Below, piece after piece: positions 1-7,462 of a stretch of 64,000 nucleotides of DNA. The translations under genes were made by a program, and so were the position numbers. Source of the DNA: Marinobacter segnicrescens. Its GTDB lineage: Bacteria > Pseudomonadota > Gammaproteobacteria > Pseudomonadales > Oleiphilaceae. Under the pieces are notes generated by a model that had not been told where the DNA came from, made no database searches, and saw only the letters and a list, made by a program, of their open reading frames with translations. Every line of letters starts with the position of its first letter. Positions within the stretch are counted from its first letter, which is position 1. Location: assembly GCF_900111555.1 (NCBI RefSeq), contig NZ_FOHZ01000001.1, positions 1 to 64,000 of the forward strand, in the 5' to 3' direction.

Positions 1-438
1 TGCATTCTGCTAGGTGATTACCATTCCCTATACGCGCTCTCGATTCCGCTGTTCCTGGAGCGCATCTCCGCTGGATTTCCATCGCCGGCGGAAGACTACA
101 TCGAGAAAACCCTGGACTTGAATGAGCTGTGCATTGAGCATCCGGCAGCGACGTTCTTTGTACGCGTCCAGGGCGAATCGATGATTGAGGCCGGGATCTT
201 TCCGGACGACGTACTCGTGGTCGACCGCTCCCTTCGGGCAGGGCATGGAGACATCATCATCGCCAGTCTGCGTTCGGAAATGACCGTCAAGCAGCTGCAC
301 CTGAGCCCGCCACCCGTTCGTTTATTACCCCGTAACTCCGCCTTTGCCCCCATTGTTCTGGGTGAGGACGACGTGCTGGAGGTCTTTGGCGTGGTAACCA
401 ACGTGGTCCGCTCGCTGCGTCGTGGCGGTAAGTCATGA
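1..438 (+). CDS. umuD: UmuD, Pol V self-cleaving subunit (5' end outside window)
   Basis: Subunit of translesion DNA polymerase V, activated when RecA-ssDNA promotes self-cleavage. The frame is open from base 1, so the start lies before the window; 145 residues are visible. It shows the S24/LexA peptidase pattern: an Ala-Gly cleavage site at bases 70-75 followed by FPSPAEDY, the catalytic serine in GESM (codon 178-180), and the catalytic lysine in TVKQL (codon 289-291). An internal ATG at 118 would remove the cleavage site and is not the real start. The stop overlaps the next gene by 4 nt, suggesting coupled translation with the following two genes. A LexA operator would lie upstream, outside the window. 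Confidence 0.93.
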   Translation, partial: CILLGDYHSLYALSIPLFLERISAGFPSPAEDYIEKTLDLNELCIEHPAATFFVRVQGESMIEAGIFPDDVLVVDRSLRAGHGDIIIASLRSEMTVKQLHLSPPPVRLLPRNSAFAPIVLGEDDVLEVFGVVTNVVRSLRRGGKS

Positions 439-1184
439 CAAGCAGACAGCCTGTGTCCTTCGTCACCGTCCGGCGTCGATTTGAATTCCGCAGTATCGAA
501 GTGGGCCGTTGGGTAACAGAGCCGGAGAGAGATCGTGCCGCCGTTCGCTTCTACCAGGCCTTGTGCGATCTGATGACGGTATTGAACGGCCCAGAATCGC
601 TCATCTCCCTGCGCGGCACCCTCGGTCTCCAATATGGCATTGGCGGTCGTCCTGGCGTGGCGGCTCACTACATCCCAGCCACCCGTCAACTGGCCCTCGC
701 CAAGAATGCCGGTGCCGGCAGTCTGGCCCACGAATGGTTCCATGCCTTCGATCACTATATGGGGGCCAAGGCTTTTCGGTCGTCCCAGAGCACCGCGTTT
801 GCATCGAGTGCCTGGCTGGACAGCGTTCAGCGCAAACCGCATCCATTAAACGATCTTCTGGGTGAGTGTTTCCAAGCCATTTTGCTGAACGAAGAGGGGA
901 CGCAACCGAGCGAGCTGTTCCAGACGTCCCGACAAGCGGACAAGAAGTTGAAGGTGCTCTACTACGCCCGGCCGGAGGAACTCTGCGCTCGAGCGTTCGA
1001 AGCCTTTGTGGAAGACCGCGAGCCGCACAACCAATTTCTGGTCAACGGCACCGTTCATTCGGATGAAGCCCGGTCGGGACTGTATCCCCAGGGCGCTCAG
1101 CGCCAGCGAATTAATGCAGCCTTTGATGCGTATTTCCAGGCGTTGGGCGAGGCGCTCTATCGTCAGCAGGCCAAAGCCGGATGA
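435..1184 (+). CDS. CLCA_X-like zinc-metalloprotease-type protein inside the Pol V operon
   Basis: 249 residues encoded between umuD and umuC, overlapping both by 4 nt, so the three are almost surely one transcript. Residues 96-110 contain HEWFHAFDHYMG, an HExxH metal-binding motif (H99, E100, H103) followed by D106-H107, as in gluzincin-like LPD1/CLCA_X proteins. There is no signal peptide or membrane segment, so it should act in the cytoplasm. I recall the family name CLCA_X for such umuDC-linked proteins but could not verify it. Substrate and role are unknown; a part in Pol V turnover or damage tolerance is suggested only by position. Confidence 0.75.
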   Translation: MTSRQPVSFVTVRRRFEFRSIEVGRWVTEPERDRAAVRFYQALCDLMTVLNGPESLISLRGTLGLQYGIGGRPGVAAHYIPATRQLALAKNAGAGSLAHEWFHAFDHYMGAKAFRSSQSTAFASSAWLDSVQRKPHPLNDLLGECFQAILLNEEGTQPSELFQTSRQADKKLKVLYYARPEELCARAFEAFVEDREPHNQFLVNGTVHSDEARSGLYPQGAQRQRINAAFDAYFQALGEALYRQQAKAG

Positions 1185-2467
1185 AGCCATCGGTATTTGC
1201 GTTGGTGGACTGCAATAATTTCTATGCCTCTTGCGAGAAGCTGTTCCGTCCGGATCTCCGGTACACGCCGGTCGTGGTCTTATCCAACAACGACGGCTGC
1301 GTGGTCGCCCGCTCGAAGGAAGCCAAAGCGCTTGGTATCAAAATGGGCGTGCCGATACACCACATCAAAGCCGAGATTCGTCGCTACGGCATTGAGGTCT
1401 TTTCCTCCAACTACACGCTCTACGGCGATATGAGCCGACGGGTAATGACCACATTGGAAGCGCTGGCGCCCCGGGTGGATGTGTACTCAATCGACGAGGC
1501 CTTCCTGGATCTCACCGGAATCAACCGGGTAGTTCCTTTTGGAGACTTCGGGCGGCAGGTGAAAGACACCGTCTACCAGAACGTCGGGCTGCCCGTCTGT
1601 GTCGGGATTGCGCCGACCCGAACCCTGGCCAAACTGGCGAACTACGCCGCCAAGAAGTACCCCGCAACCGGTGGGGTTGTGGACCTGACCGATGCAGTCA
1701 GGCAAAGGCGCCTCATGGAAAGAGTGCCAGTCGAGGAGGTGTGGGGTGTCGGGCGCCGGATAACGGCTCGCCTGGAAAACATGGGTATCACCACTGCGTT
1801 GCAACTGGCCGAGGCAGACCCTGCCACATTGCGAAACCAGTTCTCTGTAGTACTGGAGCGCACGGCCCGCGAGTTGAACGGCATCCCCTGTTTACCCTGG
1901 GAAGAGGCGCCTCAACCGAAAAAACAGATCATGTGCTCCCGATCCTTCGGTCAGCCACTGACACAACTGAAGGACCTGGAAGAAGCTCTCGCGCATTTTG
2001 CCACCCGGGTATGCGAGAAGCTCAGGGGCGGCGATCAGTTCGCTGGCGAGATCATGGTGTTTATTCGGACCAATCCATTCAGGCCTGAGGTACCTCAGTA
2101 TTCCAAGAGTGTCACGACCAGGCTCATCACCCCGAGCCAGGATTCGCGGGTCATAGTGGATAAGGCGTTGGAGCTATTGAGATCCATCTACCGTCAAGGA
2201 TACCAGTACGCCAAAGCGGGCGTTCTTGTCAGCGAACTGGTAACGACGTCGGTACGACAAGCGGATCTGTTTGAAGCAGAACCGGTTGAGACCGGGGGTG
2301 GCACCCGCTCCGAAAGGCTTATGGCTTTGATGGATCAGATCAATCGACGATCCCGGGGTGCCCTGACCACCGCAAGGCAGGCAGGTAACAATGCCTATGC
2401 AATGCGACGTTCACATCTCTCACCGGCCTACACTACAAATTGGCGGCAGTTGCCCGTCGTGCACTGA
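1181..2467 (+). CDS. umuC: UmuC, DNA polymerase V catalytic subunit
   Basis: Y-family translesion polymerase, 428 residues, close to the usual UmuC length of about 420. The N-terminus FALVDCNNFYASCEKLF carries the first catalytic aspartate (D10), and SIDEAFLDL carries D105-E106. Helix-hairpin-helix and little-finger regions follow, ending with the DUF4113-like tail typical of UmuC. It overlaps the preceding metalloprotease-like gene by 4 nt (ATGA). Together with UmuD' it makes the error-prone polymerase of the SOS response. Such umuDC cassettes are often mobile, which fits the accessory genes downstream. Confidence 0.96.
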   Translation: MKPSVFALVDCNNFYASCEKLFRPDLRYTPVVVLSNNDGCVVARSKEAKALGIKMGVPIHHIKAEIRRYGIEVFSSNYTLYGDMSRRVMTTLEALAPRVDVYSIDEAFLDLTGINRVVPFGDFGRQVKDTVYQNVGLPVCVGIAPTRTLAKLANYAAKKYPATGGVVDLTDAVRQRRLMERVPVEEVWGVGRRITARLENMGITTALQLAEADPATLRNQFSVVLERTARELNGIPCLPWEEAPQPKKQIMCSRSFGQPLTQLKDLEEALAHFATRVCEKLRGGDQFAGEIMVFIRTNPFRPEVPQYSKSVTTRLITPSQDSRVIVDKALELLRSIYRQGYQYAKAGVLVSELVTTSVRQADLFEAEPVETGGGTRSERLMALMDQINRRSRGALTTARQAGNNAYAMRRSHLSPAYTTNWRQLPVVH

Positions 2468-2507
2468 AATGGCTGGGTCACAGTCGTACCAGCAAAAAGG
2501 GAATCAA

Positions 2508-2810
2508 TTACCCCGATTTTTGAGGCTTATGACGATGTTTTCGGTCAGCATGTCGACGTGCTGCCTCGCGCAGCCGAGTATTAGCCGGATGGGAGTTATT
2601 GAGTACCTCCATCATACGGTCAGCCTCTTCGTTCGTAAGCCTAATCGTTGTGGCTTCCCCAACGACTTCCTTGGCCATTTTGGTCGCGGCGTCGACCAGA
2701 AATTGGTTCATACTCCGTCCGGAAAACTCCGCCGCACGCGTAATGCGTTCGTGCGTCTCAGGGTCGACACGGGCGCACACGCGAGTGGTTCTGGTCTGAT
2801 TGGTAGTCAT
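2508..2810 (-). CDS. DUF1778/TacA-like ribbon-helix-helix antitoxin, no toxin partner seen
   Basis: 100 residues, starting at the MTTNQTRTTRV methionine rather than a longer in-frame extension, because the ribbon-helix-helix strand begins there. The sequence TRVCARVDPETHERITRAAEFSGRSMNQFLVDAA is the pattern of DUF1778 antitoxins, which normally bind a GNAT acetyltransferase toxin encoded directly downstream. Here downstream sequence on this strand runs at once into the convergent 3' end of umuC, so no toxin is present. It may be an orphan antitoxin, a plain DNA-binding regulator, or the remains of a broken pair. It is divergent from the SRAP gene, sharing the 182-bp intergenic region. Confidence 0.75.
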   Translation of the reverse strand: MTTNQTRTTRVCARVDPETHERITRAAEFSGRSMNQFLVDAATKMAKEVVGEATTIRLTNEEADRMMEVLNNSHPANTRLREAARRHADRKHRHKPQKSG

Positions 2811-2992
2811 GATGAAACCATGGCTTGGGATTACGCGAAGTCTGCCGCGCAGAAACTGTCGGATGAACAGGCATGGCAGCAGGCACGGCAACTGTATAAA
2901 TGCCATCCTAGCAGCTTCTGTCGGCGGCGGATGGCCTTTTCATACCTATCAGGCGTAGGATCGTTTGGTACATAGCGTTTGGGAGGCTTGTC

Positions 2993-3658
2993 ATGTGCGG
3001 GCGCTACAATGTGACTGATTCACCTGAGGTCCAGGAGCTAATGGGGCAACTTGGTCTGCCAGGTATTGCGCCGCGCCCTCAGCTGAATGTGCCACCTGGC
3101 GGTATCGGCGAATTCGTGATGGAGGCTGGCGGTGACCGTTATCTGGAACCCGGTATCTGGTCATTGCTGATCGAGCCCCGTCCGGAGGGGCATGGCTACC
3201 GGCCAAACCCGAAATTCCACACATTCAACGCACGCAGTGACCGGCTCACTTCCAGCCCGCTCTGGAAGAAAGTCTATCCCTTCCATCGCTGTATTGTCCC
3301 GGTCAGCGCGTTTCACGAGTGGCAGGGAAAGCAGGTCTATAATATTCACCCTCAGGGAGAGGCCACGGCTCTGGCCGGGTTATGGCAATCCTGGCACTTT
3401 GGGGAGGAACAGGTAAGCTCCTTCACTGTGATCACGCTGCCGCCTCACCCACAGTTCAGTCACATCCATCCGAAGAGCATTCCTTTGATGCTGAGGCCGA
3501 GGGACTTTGATCTGTGGCTGGATCCGGATTTTCATCACACGGACGCCTTTGCCCATTTGATGAAAACGCATATACCGGCGCCACTGGTGTGTGAGCCGGT
3601 CAGGAGCACCAAGGACCTGGCGCCAGTTGCGGAAGCCGAAGTCCTTGCGGCAGATTAG
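2993..3658 (+). CDS. SOS-response-associated peptidase (SRAP/HMCES, YedK family)
   Basis: 221 residues. The initiator Met is followed by the invariant Cys2 (MCGRYN), whose amino and thiol groups crosslink to abasic sites in single-stranded DNA. Other family residues are visible: N79 in FNARSD, E109 in HEWQ, and H159 in HIHPKSIPLML. The family forms a stable thiazolidine link with abasic sites and shields them from error-prone processing. Location beside the Pol V operon fits the known link of SRAP genes with SOS and mobile DNA. The 5' region is shared with the divergent ribbon-helix-helix gene; no clear LexA box was found there. Confidence 0.94.
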   Translation: MCGRYNVTDSPEVQELMGQLGLPGIAPRPQLNVPPGGIGEFVMEAGGDRYLEPGIWSLLIEPRPEGHGYRPNPKFHTFNARSDRLTSSPLWKKVYPFHRCIVPVSAFHEWQGKQVYNIHPQGEATALAGLWQSWHFGEEQVSSFTVITLPPHPQFSHIHPKSIPLMLRPRDFDLWLDPDFHHTDAFAHLMKTHIPAPLVCEPVRSTKDLAPVAEAEVLAAD

Positions 3659-3692
3659 GCGGTGATACAGACCCAGAAAATGGAGCCTTTCA

Positions 3693-4097
3693 ATGATTGG
3701 GGATGAACAACCAAAACTTACTGACCAGCACGGCGATGCCGGTCTTCGCTGGCTGCTGGAGCGTCGGGAGGGTTGGGGGCTCACTCACTCCGAGTTGGCT
3801 TCTTTGCTGGGCGTGTCGATCGAACGGTTGCTCGGCTGGAAAGAGCAGGTTGCGTCCAGCGAGCTGCTAAGGTTGCCACCTGATGTCTTAGAGCGGGTTG
3901 GCTTGCTGCTGGGCCTGCATCGAGGTCTGTTTTATCTGACGCCCTCAGGCCATGAGTCGCTGGCGGCAGAGTGGTTCAAAAAGCCCATCGCCATGTGGGG
4001 ACTGAAGAATAGTTCTATCCGGGCGCACCTTCTTGATGATCCGAGCATTGAAGCCCTGTCAGATATGGTTCGCAAAATCCGGTCAGCGTCAGTCTGA
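3693..4097 (+). CDS. MbcA/ParS/Xre-like antitoxin-family protein without RES toxin
   Basis: 134 residues. Residues about 20-50 form a helix-turn-helix (GLTHSELASLLGVSIERLLGWK), and the C-terminal half (AAEWFKKPIAMWGLKNSSIRAHLLDDPS) resembles the toxin-binding DUF2384 domain of MbcA/ParS antitoxins. These normally precede a RES-domain NAD-consuming toxin; the 400 bases after this stop contain no such gene. It begins 34 nt after the SRAP stop and may be co-transcribed with it. Family assignment is by pattern and is moderate. Confidence 0.55.
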   Translation: MIGDEQPKLTDQHGDAGLRWLLERREGWGLTHSELASLLGVSIERLLGWKEQVASSELLRLPPDVLERVGLLLGLHRGLFYLTPSGHESLAAEWFKKPIAMWGLKNSSIRAHLLDDPSIEALSDMVRKIRSASV

Positions 4098-4504
4098 GTG
4101 GCGGGTAGTAAAGTCAGTATCCAATCACTGGGACACTCTCAGATCGCCGTCTAAATGAAAGTGAGTATCGTCCGGCTGGGTGAGTGGGTTAGTCCCATAT
4201 CACCCCTCTGAGTTTTAGGCGACTGGGTTGCAAGTCGTCGACAAATGGATGAGCCAATTCGCCTGCCAGGTCAAAAGTGAAAAAAAGTGCCCGTGAAAGT
4301 ACGACCGCAAGCTGAGACTGGCTGCTGGAAGAAGGGGAGCCACTCGCGAATGAAGCGTTCTGGATTGGTCGAACCGCAATCTACGCTCTCCAATGCCTAG
4401 TAGCTTTCATCAAGTGAGACTTTGTTTGAGAAGTCTGATCTTGTACGTGCAGGCACGGCGACAGATGAAACGGTTCTCGAGAAACGCCCCGGCATCGTAT
4501 TGAC
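4098..4504. other. 407-bp non-coding stretch, candidate end of the Tn7-like element
   Basis: No convincing gene. Two imperfect copies of a roughly 24-bp motif lie at 4110-4133 (AAAGTCAGTATC...CTGGGA) and 4158-4181 (AAAGTGAGTATC...CTGGGT), 48 bp apart. A weaker related stretch occurs near 4408 (AAGTGAGACT). Repeated transposase-binding sites of this size sit at the ends of Tn7-like elements, so this may be the transposase-proximal end. No matching inverted copies were found downstream. Confidence 0.3.
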
Positions 4505-4726
4505 CTACTCCACTAAATCCACTTGAAGGTCGGCGCCAAGTTGAGCTGCGAGAGTGCTCATGTTCTTTGCTGAAATGTTCCTTTTTCCTCTTTCAACATC
4601 GCTCAAATAGGGGCGCTGGAACCCGCACATCTGCGCGACCTTTTCCTGAGTCAGCCCCTTTTCTTTTCTAAGTGCTCGAACCTTTTTGCCGAAATCGACC
4701 AAAAGTTTTTCCTGCTTGTTTGACAT
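4505..4726 (-). CDS. Small XRE-family repressor of the transposition operon
   Basis: 73 residues, almost entirely one helix-turn-helix (VRALRKEKGLTQEKVAQMCG, then QRPYLSDVERGKRNIS). The ATG at 4726 is chosen because AAGGAG stands 5 nt before it; a TTG eight codons earlier is possible. It is divergent from the TnsAB gene, and a perfect 16-bp palindrome lies between them, so it probably represses both promoters, as small XRE controllers do in transposons and restriction systems. The target is inferred, not shown. Confidence 0.85.
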   Translation of the reverse strand: MSNKQEKLLVDFGKKVRALRKEKGLTQEKVAQMCGFQRPYLSDVERGKRNISAKNMSTLAAQLGADLQVDLVE

Positions 4727-4753
4727 ACGAACTCCTTGGTCTAATTTCAAATA

Positions 4754-4769
4754 GTAACTTATAAGTTAC
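4754..4769. promoter_or_regulatory. Perfect 16-bp palindromic operator between xre and tnsAB
   Basis: GTAACTTATAAGTTAC is identical to its own reverse complement. It sits 27 bp from the XRE start and 29 bp from the TnsAB start, where it could overlap both promoters. Two-fold symmetry and AT-rich centre fit an XRE dimer site. Confidence 0.75.
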
Positions 4770-4798
4770 ATCATCGGCCATCAAGCAGGAGTGGTCAA

Positions 4799-7462
4799 AT
4801 GCTCTCCGAAGAAGACGTCGTTGAAAGGTGTGCTCAGGCCGGTGTGTCTGAGGAGGGAACTGGTATCGCACTCTCCATAAGGAGCTCCCCACCCGCAAGG
4901 AGGGTAAAGAATTCTGCGGCCCTGCGGTCATCCACTTATATTTTCGCCAGCAAGAAGATGAGGCATACCGTCCAGGCGGAGAGTCTCTCGATAGAACTTC
5001 CTGCCATCTATAAGCATGAGTTCGATCGGTCGGTTCTTGAATACTATGACCAGCCCAGTGAGAAGATTTTTCTTGAATACCTCAGCAAAACAGGACGTAG
5101 AGTAAAGGCGGCAAGCACGGCGGATTTCTTTGTCATCGCCGACGACTTTATAGGGTGGGAAGAGTGGAAGCCTTTGGAGCGGTTGATAAAACTCGCCGAA
5201 TCTCACCCAGGGCGGATTGTTTTCGATGAGACTTCGGGGCGGTATCGATGCCCTCCGGCTGAGGCTTATGCGGAAGCTTTGGGCCTCAACTTCAGGCTTT
5301 GCACTGAGCAGGATCTGAATCTTCGGTTGGTCGAGAATCTCAGGTTTTTGGGTGATTTCTGGAGCGCCGCGCCGCTGGATCAGACGCCCGTCCCAGAGGA
5401 AATGTTCGGTAAGTCACGGTGGCTCCGCCTGGCCGAAATCCTTAACACAGGATTGATTGAGGCGGACGAGTTGTATGCGCTTATTGTGAGTCAGGTGGTG
5501 TACGTTAATCTCGAAAAAGATCTGCTCAGTCAGCCGCAATACTGCAAAGTTTTTAGATCGAAAGAAGATGCTAAGGCGCTCGACCAGTCATTTCTTGAAA
5601 AGAGGTCGGCGGAGCTTGCTCCGGGTTCTCTGTTACATGTTTTTGGCAAAAAGCACCGTGTACTGAGCTTGGAATCAGAGTCAGTCGAGCTCGAGGAAGA
5701 TGGCGGTTATATCAAATGCGTTCCGAAGGCCCTGGTAGAACAACAAATTCTGCAAGGGATTGCTTACACAGAGTCGGAGGAAAACGGTCAGGTTTTTGAG
5801 CTGTTACGACATGCGGGGCCAGACGATCTTGCAAAGGCAAATCAGCGATATTCGGCACTCAGGGCTCTGGAAAATGGATGTCCAATCGAGGAAGTCGCTG
5901 CCGATAATCAGGTGTCGGACAGAACCATTCGTAGCTGGCTATCTCGTTTTCGTGCTGCACAGAGGAATCTTGGCGATGGTTATGTTGGTCTGCTTCCCAA
6001 AACTGCAGGCCGTGGAAATCGGTCTAGCAGGCTTTCACCTGCAACGATCTCTCTGATCAATCGAGTTCTTGAAGAGCATTTCCTCAACAAAAACGCTCCC
6101 CCCTTATCGCATGCCTACGCGATGTTCTTGAAAGCCTGTGACGACACGCAGACATCCTCAACATCCGAGAAAACCTTTTACGGCTACGCCAAGCGCATTG
6201 ATCCTGTTAGAAGGGTCCGTTCGCGTGAGGGTAGTAAAGCTGCCTACCAGCAAGAAAGTGGTAGCAACATGTCACAATCGATGGGTTGGGACTTGGGCGG
6301 AAAGTTTGCGATGGATGTTGTCCACACCGACCACACTCAACTGGATATTGAATTGGTCTCCAGCCGCACGGGCAGAAGCATGGGGAGGCCATGGTTGACC
6401 ATTTTCTTGGACGGCTACAGCCGAATGCCAGTGAGCTTTGTGCTGATGTTTGATCCTCCCAGTTACCGGAGCCTGATGACCGGTGTTCGGCGCATGGTGG
6501 AAAAAACAGGGTATTTCCCTGCCTCGTTCGTTGTCGATGGCGGAAAGGAATTTCACAGCGTTTATTTCGAATCCCTGGTGGCGCGTGGTGGGAGCAACAT
6601 ACAGCACCGGACGGGGAAGCCCCGACATGGGGCGCTTATCGAGCGCTATTTCGGTTCACTCAATACCCAGTTGATCGACCGACTGAAAGGCAATACCCAG
6701 CCAACCAAGAATGTGCGTCAAATGTCGGCCGAGATGAATCCGAAGAAAAACGCGATCTGGACCCTCGAAGCTTTGAGCTCTGTTCTAGAAGATTATCTGG
6801 AAGGCTTCGTGGAGCGAGACCATCCCTCACTGGGCTGCAGTCCAAGCTATCAGTACAGCCAGAGCTTCGCTTTGCATGGCAGCCGCAAGGTCAGAGCCAT
6901 GGAGTACAACCAGGAGTTCATCATTTCAACTTTTCCGCCGCCCAGAAGAGGCAAGGTTTCTATCAATCCGAAAGCAGGTATTCGAGTTAACCATCTGGAT
7001 TACTGGCACAGCATCTTCCGATCGCCGAGCCTTAATAAGCAAAAGGTGGATGTTCGGTACGACCCTTTTGATGTTGGCCATGTTTATGCCTTTGCAAATA
7101 AGACCTGGCACAAGTGTCGTGTAATCAGTCATTACGAAGTCTTCCGGGGGCGAACCGAAAGAGAGTTACACGCGCTTCTGGAAGAGCATCGGAAAACAGC
7201 CGCCAACTTTGCCCAGTCAAGAAACCAGACCATGCGCCAGATCGCCGGCTTGTTCGAGCGAGTTCAGTCGACAGAAGAAAGTCTCTCGATAAGCCAGCTG
7301 GCGCGTGATCAGGAGCAACTCCACGATCACAAAAAAGGAGTGGCCAGAGCTGATTTAAAAAGTGCGCCTAAACCCGATGAACACGCCAGTGAACCAGACT
7401 TGGATTCAGAGCTTTTGTCCTTTCAGATCGACTATTCAGCGGCAATTCCGGAGGATTTTTGA
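4799..7462 (+). CDS. tnsAB: TnsA-TnsB fusion transposase
   Basis: 887 residues. The N-terminal part (about 30-190) resembles TnsA endonuclease: E61, D109 in TADFFV and the E-x-K pair in EEWK (E122, K124), which would cut the 5' strand. A helix-turn-helix lies at about 345-385. The DDE integrase core follows with D511 (HTDHT), D580 (VVDGGKEF) and E615 (LIERYF), spaced D-34-E as in TnsB, and then the Mu-transposase C-terminal barrel. One chain could thus cut both strands and give cut-and-paste transposition. Start at 4799 has AGGAG 7 nt upstream. TnsA-TnsB fusions are known in some Tn7-like families, including some CRISPR-associated ones; no CRISPR genes are here. Confidence 0.88.
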   Translation: MLSEEDVVERCAQAGVSEEGTGIALSIRSSPPARRVKNSAALRSSTYIFASKKMRHTVQAESLSIELPAIYKHEFDRSVLEYYDQPSEKIFLEYLSKTGRRVKAASTADFFVIADDFIGWEEWKPLERLIKLAESHPGRIVFDETSGRYRCPPAEAYAEALGLNFRLCTEQDLNLRLVENLRFLGDFWSAAPLDQTPVPEEMFGKSRWLRLAEILNTGLIEADELYALIVSQVVYVNLEKDLLSQPQYCKVFRSKEDAKALDQSFLEKRSAELAPGSLLHVFGKKHRVLSLESESVELEEDGGYIKCVPKALVEQQILQGIAYTESEENGQVFELLRHAGPDDLAKANQRYSALRALENGCPIEEVAADNQVSDRTIRSWLSRFRAAQRNLGDGYVGLLPKTAGRGNRSSRLSPATISLINRVLEEHFLNKNAPPLSHAYAMFLKACDDTQTSSTSEKTFYGYAKRIDPVRRVRSREGSKAAYQQESGSNMSQSMGWDLGGKFAMDVVHTDHTQLDIELVSSRTGRSMGRPWLTIFLDGYSRMPVSFVLMFDPPSYRSLMTGVRRMVEKTGYFPASFVVDGGKEFHSVYFESLVARGGSNIQHRTGKPRHGALIERYFGSLNTQLIDRLKGNTQPTKNVRQMSAEMNPKKNAIWTLEALSSVLEDYLEGFVERDHPSLGCSPSYQYSQSFALHGSRKVRAMEYNQEFIISTFPPPRRGKVSINPKAGIRVNHLDYWHSIFRSPSLNKQKVDVRYDPFDVGHVYAFANKTWHKCRVISHYEVFRGRTERELHALLEEHRKTAANFAQSRNQTMRQIAGLFERVQSTEESLSISQLARDQEQLHDHKKGVARADLKSAPKPDEHASEPDLDSELLSFQIDYSAAIPEDF

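Noticed and set aside
96..842. Long ORF antisense to umuD and the metalloprotease gene
   Set aside because: It is a shadow frame of GC-rich coding sequence; the plus-strand genes have clear motifs.
2888..2906. CTGTATAAATGCCATC upstream of the SRAP gene as a LexA box
   Set aside because: The left half fits, but the right CAG half-site is missing at the required spacing.
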